Assembly: GCA_017634595.1 (NCBI GenBank)
Contig: JAGBNC010000017.1
Coordinates: 1-64,000, forward strand
DNA from: Bacteroidales bacterium
Lineage (GTDB): Bacteria; Bacteroidota; Bacteroidia; Bacteroidales; UBA932
Reading direction: 5' to 3'
Length of the DNA: 64,000 nt
Both the position numbers and the translations under genes were made by a program. The notes under the pieces were generated by a model, which ran no database searches, was not told where the DNA came from, and worked only from the letters and a program-made list of their open reading frames with translations. Positions within the stretch are counted from its first letter, which is position 1. Each line of letters begins with the position of its first letter. This document shows positions 1 through 7,051 of this stretch, in pieces.

Positions 1-4
1 ATAT

Positions 5-78
5 AGGCTCGTAGCTCAGTTGGTTAGAGCGCCACACTGATAATGTGGAGGTCCGCGGTTCAACTCCGCGCGGGCCTA
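5..78 (+). tRNA. tRNA-Ile (anticodon GAT)
   Basis: The cloverleaf can be folded by eye. The seven-base acceptor (AGGCTCG with CGGGCCT, one T-G pair) is followed by TA and the D-stem GCTC. The anticodon stem CCACA/TGTGG encloses the loop CTGATAA, giving anticodon GAT, and the T-arm is GGTTCAACTC. The discriminator is A78 and no CCA is encoded. Fourteen bases separate it from tRNA-Ala, the same pair and order usually found in the 16S-23S spacer, but no 23S rRNA follows. Confidence 0.95.
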
Positions 79-92
79 CTTTTTTTCTCTTA

Positions 93-165
93 GGGGATAT
101 AGCTCAGTTGGTAGAGCACAACATTTGCAATGTTGGGGTCGCCGGTTCGAATCCGACTATCTCCA
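93..165 (+). tRNA. tRNA-Ala (anticodon TGC)
   Basis: The acceptor GGGGATA pairs with TATCTCC. The anticodon stem CAACA/TGTTG encloses TTTGCAA, so the anticodon is TGC. The T-loop GTTCGAATC and discriminator A165 are present, and CCA is not encoded. It is probably co-transcribed with the preceding tRNA-Ile and ends at the hairpin terminator that follows at once. Confidence 0.95.
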
Positions 166-175
166 CTTTTTTTCA

Positions 176-203
176 AGACTGGTCGATGACCGGTCTTTTT
201 TTA
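176..203 (+). terminator. Rho-independent terminator of the tRNA-Ile/tRNA-Ala unit
   Basis: The nine-base stem AGACTGGTC/GACCGGTCT has one T-G wobble, closes on the three-base loop GAT and runs into eight Ts. It lies ten bases after tRNA-Ala, so the tRNA transcript ends here and does not continue into a 23S gene. Confidence 0.85.
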
Positions 204-221
204 TTCCCCCCCACTCCAAAG

Positions 222-256
222 AAAAAGAGGCGCGTCCCTCGCGGGTCACGCCTCTT
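222..256 (-). terminator. terminator downstream of acpP
   Basis: A perfect eight-base stem (AAGAGGCG/CGCCTCTT) encloses a sixteen-base loop. Read on the minus strand it is followed by a T-run (complement of the A-run at 222-226). It sits 24 bases after the acpP stop and faces the tRNA terminator, so the two units converge. Confidence 0.75.
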
Positions 257-279
257 GAATTTTCAATTGGGTTGCGCGC

Positions 280-525
280 TTAAGCAGCGAGCTTCTCAGC
301 TACCTTGTCTATGGCATCCTTGACGGTTGCGATGGTACTGGTTTCCTCATCAGGAATCTTGATTCCGAACACCCTCTCGAATTCCATAAGGAGCTCGACG
401 GTATCGAGAGAATCAGCTCCGAGGTCGTTGGTGAAGTTGGCCGTTTCGGTCACCTCTGAAGGCTCAATGCCAAGTTTGTCAACGATAATGGCCTTAACCT
501 TGCTTACGATTTCTTCGTATTCCAT
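280..525 (-). CDS. acpP: acyl carrier protein
   Basis: 81-residue acyl carrier protein, which carries growing fatty-acyl chains on a phosphopantetheine arm in type II fatty-acid synthesis in the cytoplasm. The modification site is Ser39 in the motif [10 protein letters not shown], and the usual acidic helix II (VELLMEFE) follows. Length and charge pattern match the family. The gene has its own promoter overlapping the end of uvrC and its own terminator, so it is probably expressed separately. The partner genes fabF and fabD are not nearby. Confidence 0.97.
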   Translation of the reverse strand: MEYEEIVSKVKAIIVDKLGIEPSEVTETANFTNDLGADSLDTVELLMEFERVFGIKIPDEETSTIATVKDAIDKVAEKLAA

Positions 526-578
526 AAAAAGTTAAAATATTGGTTTATTTAATTAGTACTTTTACGTCTAGCAGGCGA

Positions 579-609
579 CAAAGATAAATATAATTATTCA
601 GATTTGCAA
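579..609 (-). promoter_or_regulatory. acpP promoter (Bacteroides-type -33/-7)
   Basis: On the minus strand TTG (607-609) is followed after 20 bases by TATCTTTG (579-586), matching the Bacteroidota consensus TTTG-N19-20-TAnnTTTG. It lies 54 bases upstream of the acpP start and overlaps the last codons of uvrC. Confidence 0.65.
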
Positions 610-2396
610 CCTCCGCCGGAGAGGGCTATCTGCTCAGCCAGCTTAGGTCCCACCAGGGCGGCGACTTCCTGCTGCGGGGCGGCAAGCACCCTTGCCAATG
701 AACCGAAATGCAGCAGCAGACGCTCTTCTGTGCGGGGTCCGACTCCCGGAATATCGCGCAGAGTGCTGTGCACAGCCGCCTTGCTGCGAAGCTGCCGGTG
801 GAAGGTAATACCAAAGCGGTGAGCCTCGTCGCGCGCACGCTGAAGCAGTTTCAGGGCCTGCGAGTTGCGGTCCAGGAACAGAGGATAAGGGTCCCCTACC
901 CTGATCACTTCTTCCAGCCGCTTGGCCAGGCCTACTACGGTCATCTTGTCCTGTATCCCAAGCTCGCAGATGGCCTGCCATGCGAAATTGAGCTGCCCTG
1001 CACCACCGTCTATCACCACCAGTTGCGGCAGATCTTCGGGAGCCTCGTCAAGCATGCGGGAATAGCGCCGGTTAACGATTTCCTTCATGGAGGCGTAGTC
1101 ATTGGCGCCAATGACAGTCTTGACCTTAAAACGCCGGTAATCCTTCTTGCTGGGCTCGGCATCGCGGAACACGACGCACGACGCCACAGGATTGGTCCCC
1201 TGAAGGTTGGAATTGTCAAAGCACTCTATATGGCGTGGCAACTCCTTCATGCCCAGCGCCTTGCGCAGCTCCTCCATCACGCCTTGCCGGAAAGCGTCAG
1301 GGTCGGTGTGCTCACGTTGCTTCAAGGTATTGAAATGGAACTCTTTTGCGTTCTTGGCGCTGAGTTCGAGCAGCGAGAGCTTGTCGCCGCGAGCGGGGAT
1401 GGTGAAGCTGACCGAGTCCAGTTCTACGTCGGGAAGGAACGGCACCACTATTTCACGCGCGAGCTCTCCGAACTTGGCTTCTATCTCCGCTATGAAGCTG
1501 CTGAGCACCGACGCCTGCTCCTCTTCGATCTGCATCTTGAAGCCCAGGTTGAGACTCTGGATGATGGCTCCTCCCCTGACTCTCAGGAAGTTGCCGAAGG
1601 CATCGGCACCGTCGAAAACCAGAGAGAACACATCCAGGTCACGCTCTCCCGCGGAAGTGATGATGGACTTGGCATAATGCTTCTGGAGGGCTTCGATGCG
1701 CTGCTTGCAGAACTGGGCCGTCTCGAAATCAAGCGCCTCAGAGGCTTCCAGCATCGCTGTTTTATACTTTCCGATAATCTCGCTCACACCTCCTTTAAGC
1801 AGATGCACTATCTCTTCGATCCAGGAGTCGTACTCCTGCTCAGAGATCTTGCCTATGCAGCAGCCCCTGCAGCGGCCTATGTGATAATCGAGGCAAGGGC
1901 GGTATTTGCCCCTCAGGATGGAATCGGAGTCAATCTTGAGACGGCAACTGCGGAGCGGCCAGTTGCGGCTGAAGAACTCCAGCAGGCTTCTGGCATGCAG
2001 TACCGAACTGTAGGGGCCGAAGTACCTGGAACCATTCTTCTCGACCCTGCGCGTAAGGTACACCCTCGGGAAAGGCTCCGAGGTGACGCAGATCCATGGA
2101 TAAGTCTTGGAGTCCTTGAGGAGTATGTTGTAGCGGGGCTTGTACTGCTTGATCAGATTGTTTTCCAACAGCAGAGCATCGGCCTCGCTGCCCACCACTG
2201 AATATTGCACATCGGCTATACGGCTCACCAGGATACGGGTCTTGACATTGAGCCTGTCGGGATCCACAAAATACTGGTGGACACGCTTATACAGGTCCTT
2301 TGCCTTGCCCACATAAATAACCGTGCCCTGAGTGTCGTAGTAACGGTACACTCCGGGACTATGGGGCAGCAACTCTATTTTCTCACGGACTTCCAT
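594..2396 (-). CDS. uvrC: excinuclease ABC subunit C
   Basis: 600-residue UvrC, the nuclease subunit that makes both incisions around bulky DNA lesions during nucleotide excision repair with UvrA and UvrB. The N-terminus holds the GIY-YIG nuclease in the variant form PGVYRYYD...VIYVGKAK (residues 14-33). A cysteine-containing stretch (CLDYHIGRCRGCC) follows near residue 170, then the UVR segment, the RNase H-like second nuclease (IECFDNSNLQG), and the C-terminal helix-hairpin-helix pair (DIPGVGPRTEERLL, then LVGPKLAEQI). Full length. No uvrA or uvrB is in the window. Confidence 0.97.
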   Translation of the reverse strand: MEVREKIELLPHSPGVYRYYDTQGTVIYVGKAKDLYKRVHQYFVDPDRLNVKTRILVSRIADVQYSVVGSEADALLLENNLIKQYKPRYNILLKDSKTYPWICVTSEPFPRVYLTRRVEKNGSRYFGPYSSVLHARSLLEFFSRNWPLRSCRLKIDSDSILRGKYRPCLDYHIGRCRGCCIGKISEQEYDSWIEEIVHLLKGGVSEIIGKYKTAMLEASEALDFETAQFCKQRIEALQKHYAKSIITSAGERDLDVFSLVFDGADAFGNFLRVRGGAIIQSLNLGFKMQIEEEQASVLSSFIAEIEAKFGELAREIVVPFLPDVELDSVSFTIPARGDKLSLLELSAKNAKEFHFNTLKQREHTDPDAFRQGVMEELRKALGMKELPRHIECFDNSNLQGTNPVASCVVFRDAEPSKKDYRRFKVKTVIGANDYASMKEIVNRRYSRMLDEAPEDLPQLVVIDGGAGQLNFAWQAICELGIQDKMTVVGLAKRLEEVIRVGDPYPLFLDRNSQALKLLQRARDEAHRFGITFHRQLRSKAAVHSTLRDIPGVGPRTEERLLLHFGSLARVLAAPQQEVAALVGPKLAEQIALSGGGCKSE

Positions 2397-2404
2397 CTCA
2401 AATG

Positions 2405-2412
2405 CAAAGATA
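2405..2412 (-). promoter_or_regulatory. -7 element for uvrC
   Basis: The minus strand reads TATCTTTG nine bases upstream of the uvrC start. No well-spaced TTTG is seen upstream. It is back-to-back with a second TATCTTTG for the plus-strand gene. Confidence 0.4.
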
Positions 2413-2425
2413 AAAGATAATTGAT

Positions 2426-2433
2426 TATCTTTG
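2426..2433 (+). promoter_or_regulatory. -7 element for the outer-membrane barrel gene
   Basis: TATCTTTG lies 19 bases before the ATG at 2453 and diverges from the uvrC element. This placement also argues against the upstream TTG at 2435 as start, because transcription would begin at about that point. Confidence 0.45.
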
Positions 2434-2452
2434 TTTGCAATATTTTTATGAT

Positions 2453-3013
2453 ATGAAAAAGATTATTCTTACTACTATGATTTTGCTGGCTTCCCTTGGG
2501 ATGTCGGCACAGGAAAAAGGATCACACAACTTCGAGCTCGGCCTTGGCGCCGGCATCAATTTTCTCAACAACCAGGAAGTTAGCCGTAAAATAGGCCCAA
2601 GAGCATATTTTGAATACCGCTACGGTCTGTCTGACAGCTTCGACCTTGGCGCCAGGCTCAACTATGCCTTCAGTACCGGAACTTACGATTCTGCAGGTGC
2701 CCAGAAGCCGGCGTTATTCCATCAGGGAGAAGCACTTATCGTGGCCGACTGGAATCTGCTGCCGGACTCTGACGTACGTCCTTTCATAGGTGCTGGCATC
2801 GGTGCCGGTTACGGTATGTACAAAAGTAGGGAGAGCGCTATGTCCCGCCAGTATGTATTGGGTGTGGCTCAGCCTCGCATAGGTGTTCAGTTCGGCGAGC
2901 ACTTCCGCGCTGCAGTCAACGTCAACCTCGCATTTGAAAGAGCATCACAGAAAGAAATCAAGCTCTCCAAACCCTTCAACCAAGTAGCCGTGACCTTAGG
3001 CTGGGTATTTTAA
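2453..3013 (+). CDS. small outer-membrane beta-barrel protein
   Basis: 186-residue secreted protein. The chosen ATG gives a clean signal peptide (MKKIILTTMILLASLGMSAQ) cut at about residue 20; a TTG 18 bases upstream would add six unlikely residues. The mature part alternates polar and aromatic/hydrophobic residues with repeated glycines (FELGLGAGINF, GARLNYAF, FIGAGIGAGYG) and ends VAVTLGWVF with a terminal phenylalanine. This is the pattern of an OmpW/OprF-like eight-stranded barrel. Ligand and role are unknown. It has its own promoter, and a long palindrome separates it from the next gene. Confidence 0.8.
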   Translation: MKKIILTTMILLASLGMSAQEKGSHNFELGLGAGINFLNNQEVSRKIGPRAYFEYRYGLSDSFDLGARLNYAFSTGTYDSAGAQKPALFHQGEALIVADWNLLPDSDVRPFIGAGIGAGYGMYKSRESAMSRQYVLGVAQPRIGVQFGEHFRAAVNVNLAFERASQKEIKLSKPFNQVAVTLGWVF

Positions 3014-3031
3014 GGGCGGAAAGCACTAGGG

Positions 3032-3083
3032 TAAAATTGGTTATTATGAGTCTTTAATATTAAGACCATAATAACCAATTTTA
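3032..3083. repeat. 52-bp near-perfect palindrome upstream of the lipoprotein/sigma/SusCD operon
   Basis: Seventeen-base arms (start TAAAATTGG, end CCAATTTTA) flank the perfect inner palindrome GTCTTTAATATTAAGAC, so the whole block pairs with itself except for one extra A at 3049. It ends eight bases before the ATG at 3092 and starts 18 bases after the preceding stop. There is no T-tail on either side, so it is not an ordinary terminator. It may be an operator, an RNA hairpin that limits readthrough or translation, or a small mobile palindrome. Confidence 0.85.
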
Positions 3084-3091
3084 TATCTATT

Positions 3092-5488
3092 ATGAATAAA
3101 CACATCGTTCTGGCAGCTTTCTGCATGCTGACCTTACTGGCTGCATGTGAGAAAGAACCCACCCCGAAACCGGGCCCCGAGCCCGAAAAAGAAACTATCA
3201 CCAGCCTGGACAAACCGATAGCCAAAGCAACTGCCTCCGCAGCCACAGTCACCGTGTCCTGGGAGTCGGTCAAAGACGCCAAGGAATACCAGGTAGATTA
3301 CCGCAAAGCCAGCGAGGCATCCTTCACATCGGCTCCCAAAACCAGCGGGCTTACATGTACTGTCTCAGGCCTTGATTATGCCACGGAGTATAAAGTCCGT
3401 GTACAAGCCATCGCGGGATCGGTCAAGTCCGAATGGTCCGACGAGGTGTCGGTAACCACCGAAGAGCTGAAGATCACTTATCCCCTGACCATCAGCGACG
3501 CAAGGCTCTTCGCAACATGGCTGGGTGAATACGCTGCTTCCTGCGGTGAGAGCGACATGGTGAAGCTCGGCGCCGATATCGACTTGGGAGGAGTAAACCT
3601 CACCCCGGCTGCCGGATTCGCAGGCACTTTTGACGGCGCAGGAAAGAACATACGCAACTGGACAGCCACGGCCCCCCTCTTCACAGAGGTTTCCGGCAAC
3701 ATCAAAAACCTCACGATCGATGAAAGCTGCTCGCTCAACGCCGACGACAAAGGAGACATAGCCCTGATTGCAGGCCACTTGCTCCCCGGAGGGACAATCA
3801 GCGGCTGCACCAACAAGGCGCCCATCAGCCGTGAAGACTCGTTTGCCGAAACTGCACGTCTCGGAGCGATAGTAGGCTTCCTCGAGGGCAGCATCAGCGG
3901 ATGTACAAACGCAGGTGCAATCACACTCAAGATGGTGGCCGCTGGCAGCGAACATGTGATCGGCGGCGTGGCCGGTTACTTTGCCGGCGAAGCCACTCCC
4001 GGCGAGGTGCGCATATCCGACTGCCACAACACAGCGCCAATTACCCTGAGCTACTCGGAGACTCCAGCCAAGACTTTCCTGGGCGGCGTGCTGGGCACCA
4101 GCAAAGCTACCGCATTCAAGGATAAGGATCCCTTGAACAACGGAACCATCAAGGGCTGCACCAACACAGGAGCAGTGAGCTTCTCCATCGGTGTCGGCAA
4201 CACCGGCACATATGGCAACGTCGGCGGCGTGGTCGGATACTTCGAGGGCAATGTAGAAGAATGCATCAACAACGGCGACGTAAGCTACATTGTTCCCGAC
4301 AATATTGAAGCTGCCTGTACACGGCCCTCCGTGGGAGGTGTGGCAGGATATGTGGCATACAGCCTGACCGACTGCAGCAATTCAGGAACCATTACGCTTA
4401 AAGGCGCATTCGCCAATGCAGGCGGCCTTGAAAGAGGCGCCGGTGCCGATGCCGAAATTATGTGCGGCGGCGTGGCCGGAGGTGTCGCCGGAAAGGTATT
4501 CACGGAAGAGTACATGGTATCCGGCTGCCGCAATACCGGCAAAGTCGATGTTGACGTGTATCAGCCCGCAGCCAACTCCACCGGAGCCAATCTCGGCGGC
4601 GTTGTGGGTTACTGCAACATGCCGATGAAGGACTGTGTCAACGCCGAAGGCGAGATGCCTGTCCCCATCAGTTTCAAGTCCACCGCCCGCTGGACACGTT
4701 CCGGAGGAGTAGTTGGATTCCAAAATGCCGGCAACGTGACCGGATGCTCCAATGCCAAAGCCATAGTATTCGACGCCAACTGCCCTGTCCAGAACGGCAA
4801 CTGCTCGCAGCAGACACGCTGCGGCGGCGTAATTGGACACCATCACACTCACAAATACACCATCAGCGACTGTACGAATACCGGAAACATCACTTTCAAG
4901 AACGCATGGCATAATGCCAAGGGCGCATCATTCCTGGGCGGTGTGCTCGGTTCGCGCAACGGCAACTCTGGACATGTCATGGACAACTGCCGCAACACCG
5001 GCACCGTGGCGTCAGAAGCAGCATGCTACATGATGGTAGGAGGCCTGTGCGGCGACCTCTTCGGTGAGCTCAACAACAGCACCAACGAAGGTGAAGTCAA
5101 GATCAGCAATGCCAAGGCTGACGGAGTGTATATCAGCGAGATCGGCGGACTCATAGGCTACACAGTATGCAATCTCAACGGCAACGTGAGCAAAGGCCCC
5201 ATCAATATATATTCTTCAGATGTCATACGCGTGGGCGGAATGTGCGGCGGATCCCAATACGCCAAAGTATGGTCAGGTGACACTCTATCCTGCGCCATTG
5301 AGGCAGATGCGCCCTGCACTGCCGGAGCATTCCTCGGCGCTATACGCGCGGGAAGCATTGCTCTGGGCACTTCCGACAAGCCTGAGACCGTAACCGCCGA
5401 CGCAAAGGTTCTCGGAACTAAAGCAAGCATGGACAATATCATCGGCGTTCAAGGAGCTATCACCGCTGATTTTGTGACTTTTAAGTAG
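3092..5488 (+). CDS. surface lipoprotein with FN3 domain and GLUG-like repeats
   Basis: 798-residue lipoprotein: lipobox LLAAC with Cys19, followed by a proline- and charge-rich tether. Residues about 38-126 form a fibronectin type III domain (TVTVSWESVKDAKEYQVDYR ... EYKVRVQAI). From about residue 200 to the end there are roughly ten imperfect repeats of the form C-x-N-x-G-x-I ... GGVxGY, as in GLUG-type right-handed beta-helices of bacterial surface adhesins. No catalytic motif is visible. It is the first gene of an apparent operon: the sigma-factor start follows its stop by two bases. A role in binding glycan or host surface is inferred from the domains and the SusCD context. Confidence 0.85.
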   Translation: MNKHIVLAAFCMLTLLAACEKEPTPKPGPEPEKETITSLDKPIAKATASAATVTVSWESVKDAKEYQVDYRKASEASFTSAPKTSGLTCTVSGLDYATEYKVRVQAIAGSVKSEWSDEVSVTTEELKITYPLTISDARLFATWLGEYAASCGESDMVKLGADIDLGGVNLTPAAGFAGTFDGAGKNIRNWTATAPLFTEVSGNIKNLTIDESCSLNADDKGDIALIAGHLLPGGTISGCTNKAPISREDSFAETARLGAIVGFLEGSISGCTNAGAITLKMVAAGSEHVIGGVAGYFAGEATPGEVRISDCHNTAPITLSYSETPAKTFLGGVLGTSKATAFKDKDPLNNGTIKGCTNTGAVSFSIGVGNTGTYGNVGGVVGYFEGNVEECINNGDVSYIVPDNIEAACTRPSVGGVAGYVAYSLTDCSNSGTITLKGAFANAGGLERGAGADAEIMCGGVAGGVAGKVFTEEYMVSGCRNTGKVDVDVYQPAANSTGANLGGVVGYCNMPMKDCVNAEGEMPVPISFKSTARWTRSGGVVGFQNAGNVTGCSNAKAIVFDANCPVQNGNCSQQTRCGGVIGHHHTHKYTISDCTNTGNITFKNAWHNAKGASFLGGVLGSRNGNSGHVMDNCRNTGTVASEAACYMMVGGLCGDLFGELNNSTNEGEVKISNAKADGVYISEIGGLIGYTVCNLNGNVSKGPINIYSSDVIRVGGMCGGSQYAKVWSGDTLSCAIEADAPCTAGAFLGAIRAGSIALGTSDKPETVTADAKVLGTKASMDNIIGVQGAITADFVTFK

Positions 5489-5490
5489 GC

Positions 5491-6036
5491 ATGAACGGCA
5501 ATCAGGAAGCGGAATACATCCAACGTCTCTCGGGCGGATCGTACGAAGTATTCGATTACTTCTACCTAAAATATGCCCCGCTCGTAGAGGCTTTCGCCTG
5601 CGCCCTGCTCAAAGACAAATCGCTCTCGGAAGACATTTGCCAGGAGGTTTTCCTGCGCATATGGCAGAGGCGGCGGTCGCTCAGGGGCGTCATGTCTTTC
5701 AAATCGTTCCTCTTCACTATTGTCAAACATTCCATCTACGATTACTACGCACGCGGACATGTGATCCCCCACGAGCAGAATATACAACCGGAAGACCTTC
5801 CGGAACTGCTCGGCGGGGATCTGGCCCGCGAAGAAGACCTGCGAGATGTCCTGTCGCTGGCTAACCTGACTGTTGCAGCAATGCCCGAACAGCGCAAGAA
5901 AGTGTTTCTGATGCACCGAAGAATGGGCATGAACTACCAGGAGATTGCAGCCAAGACCGGGCTGTCGGTCAAAACCGTAGAATACCACATGTCCAAAGCA
6001 CTTTCCCAACTCAAGTCACTGGGGACATTGCTTTGA
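5491..6036 (+). CDS. ECF-type RNA polymerase sigma factor
   Basis: 181-residue sigma-70-family extracytoplasmic-function factor. Region 2 (about residues 20-90) contains DICQEVFLRIWQRR and the core-binding and -10 recognition helices. Region 4 (about 125-178) contains MNYQEIAAKTGLSVKTVEYH, a helix-turn-helix ending in the typical SKAL. It directs RNA polymerase to its own target promoters, presumably this operon. It is placed two bases after the surface lipoprotein and 22 bases before the anti-sigma gene, the standard arrangement for Bacteroidota trans-envelope signalling except that a structural gene precedes it. Confidence 0.95.
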   Translation: MNGNQEAEYIQRLSGGSYEVFDYFYLKYAPLVEAFACALLKDKSLSEDICQEVFLRIWQRRRSLRGVMSFKSFLFTIVKHSIYDYYARGHVIPHEQNIQPEDLPELLGGDLAREEDLRDVLSLANLTVAAMPEQRKKVFLMHRRMGMNYQEIAAKTGLSVKTVEYHMSKALSQLKSLGTLL

Positions 6037-6058
6037 ACCGTAGTCTTATCACAATATT

Positions 6059-7051
6059 ATGGGCAAGAAAAAAGATATAATAAGCCGCTACATGTCCGGC
6101 AGCTTCACAGATGAAGTAAGGGACGCCTTCGGCAGCTGGCTCAGCTCTCCTGAGGACCAGCAGGCCAAGGAAGATGCCCTGTACAGCGAATGGGAAGCAC
6201 TGGCCGCCCGTGACATAAGCGACTCCACCCTCGACCGGCGGCGAAAGCTGAGTCTTATCCACCGCCATATAGAGCAGGAGCGCAAGCGCTCCCGCCCCCG
6301 TACCTGGGCATACATAGCAGCCGGGCTTGTATCACTTGCTCTCATCGCCGGGCTATTCTCCCTGAGCCATAGCATAAGGCAGAGCCAGCCTGACGCCGCG
6401 GCATCTTCCGTATGTCTCGTATCCTCAAGCACATCCAAGGGCGAATTCACACTGCCCGACGGCACCTCTGTATGGCTCAACATAGGGAGCACGCTGTCCT
6501 ATGACAGCGATTTCGAAAATGCCGCCATAAGGGAAGTCAAACTGGACGGTGAAGCCTACTTCGATGTAACAAAAGACGGAAGGCCTTTTACTGTCAAAGC
6601 TGGAGATTTTGCAGTCAAAGTGCTAGGCACGCGCTTCGCGGTACGGCACACGCCTCTGTACGACCAGGACCTGGTGACGCTTGTGTCCGGGTCAGTCAAT
6701 GTCAGCGGAGAGAGCCTCGGCGGCTTCACCCTCTCTCCGGGAGAGCAGCTGAGCTATGACCGCATGCTCGGCAAAACCTCGGTGCGAAACGTAGATACAG
6801 GCGACTTTGTAAGTTGGATACGTCCGCACCTCTCTCTGGAAGACTGTCCCCTGAGCAAGGTAATAGAAAACCTGGAGCACCGTTACCGCGTTAAAGTAAG
6901 TACCGTGGGCGACATTGACCTGAGCAGTCGCATCACGCTGAAAATCAACAACGAACCTAAAGAAAAAATATTCACAATATTATCCTTCCTCGCCGACTGC
7001 GAGCTCCGCATCATTGACGAGGAAAACGTAATTCTGATATGCACAAAATAG
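6059..7051 (+). CDS. FecR-family anti-sigma factor
   Basis: 330-residue inner-membrane regulator. A cytoplasmic N-terminal helical part (about 1-80) would bind the sigma factor. One membrane segment follows (AYIAAGLVSLALIAGLFSL, about 82-103), then the periplasmic FecR domain (STSKGEFTLPDGTSVWLN ... GEAYFDV ... VKVLGTRFAV), and a C-terminal STN-like fold (LSLEDCPLSKVIENLEHRY) typical of the Bacteroidota DUF4974 module. It is expected to hold the sigma factor inactive until the STN domain of the downstream SusC signals substrate. Its last 13 bases overlap the SusC start. Confidence 0.95.
   Translation: MGKKKDIISRYMSGSFTDEVRDAFGSWLSSPEDQQAKEDALYSEWEALAARDISDSTLDRRRKLSLIHRHIEQERKRSRPRTWAYIAAGLVSLALIAGLFSLSHSIRQSQPDAAASSVCLVSSSTSKGEFTLPDGTSVWLNIGSTLSYDSDFENAAIREVKLDGEAYFDVTKDGRPFTVKAGDFAVKVLGTRFAVRHTPLYDQDLVTLVSGSVNVSGESLGGFTLSPGEQLSYDRMLGKTSVRNVDTGDFVSWIRPHLSLEDCPLSKVIENLEHRYRVKVSTVGDIDLSSRITLKINNEPKEKIFTILSFLADCELRIIDEENVILICTK

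Noticed and set aside
45-323. 92-codon open frame across the tRNA genes
   Set aside because: Translates tRNA-Ile, tRNA-Ala and two terminators.
708-2201. 497-codon open frame on the plus strand
   Set aside because: Lies wholly antisense to uvrC, whose domains are unmistakable; no recognisable protein pattern.
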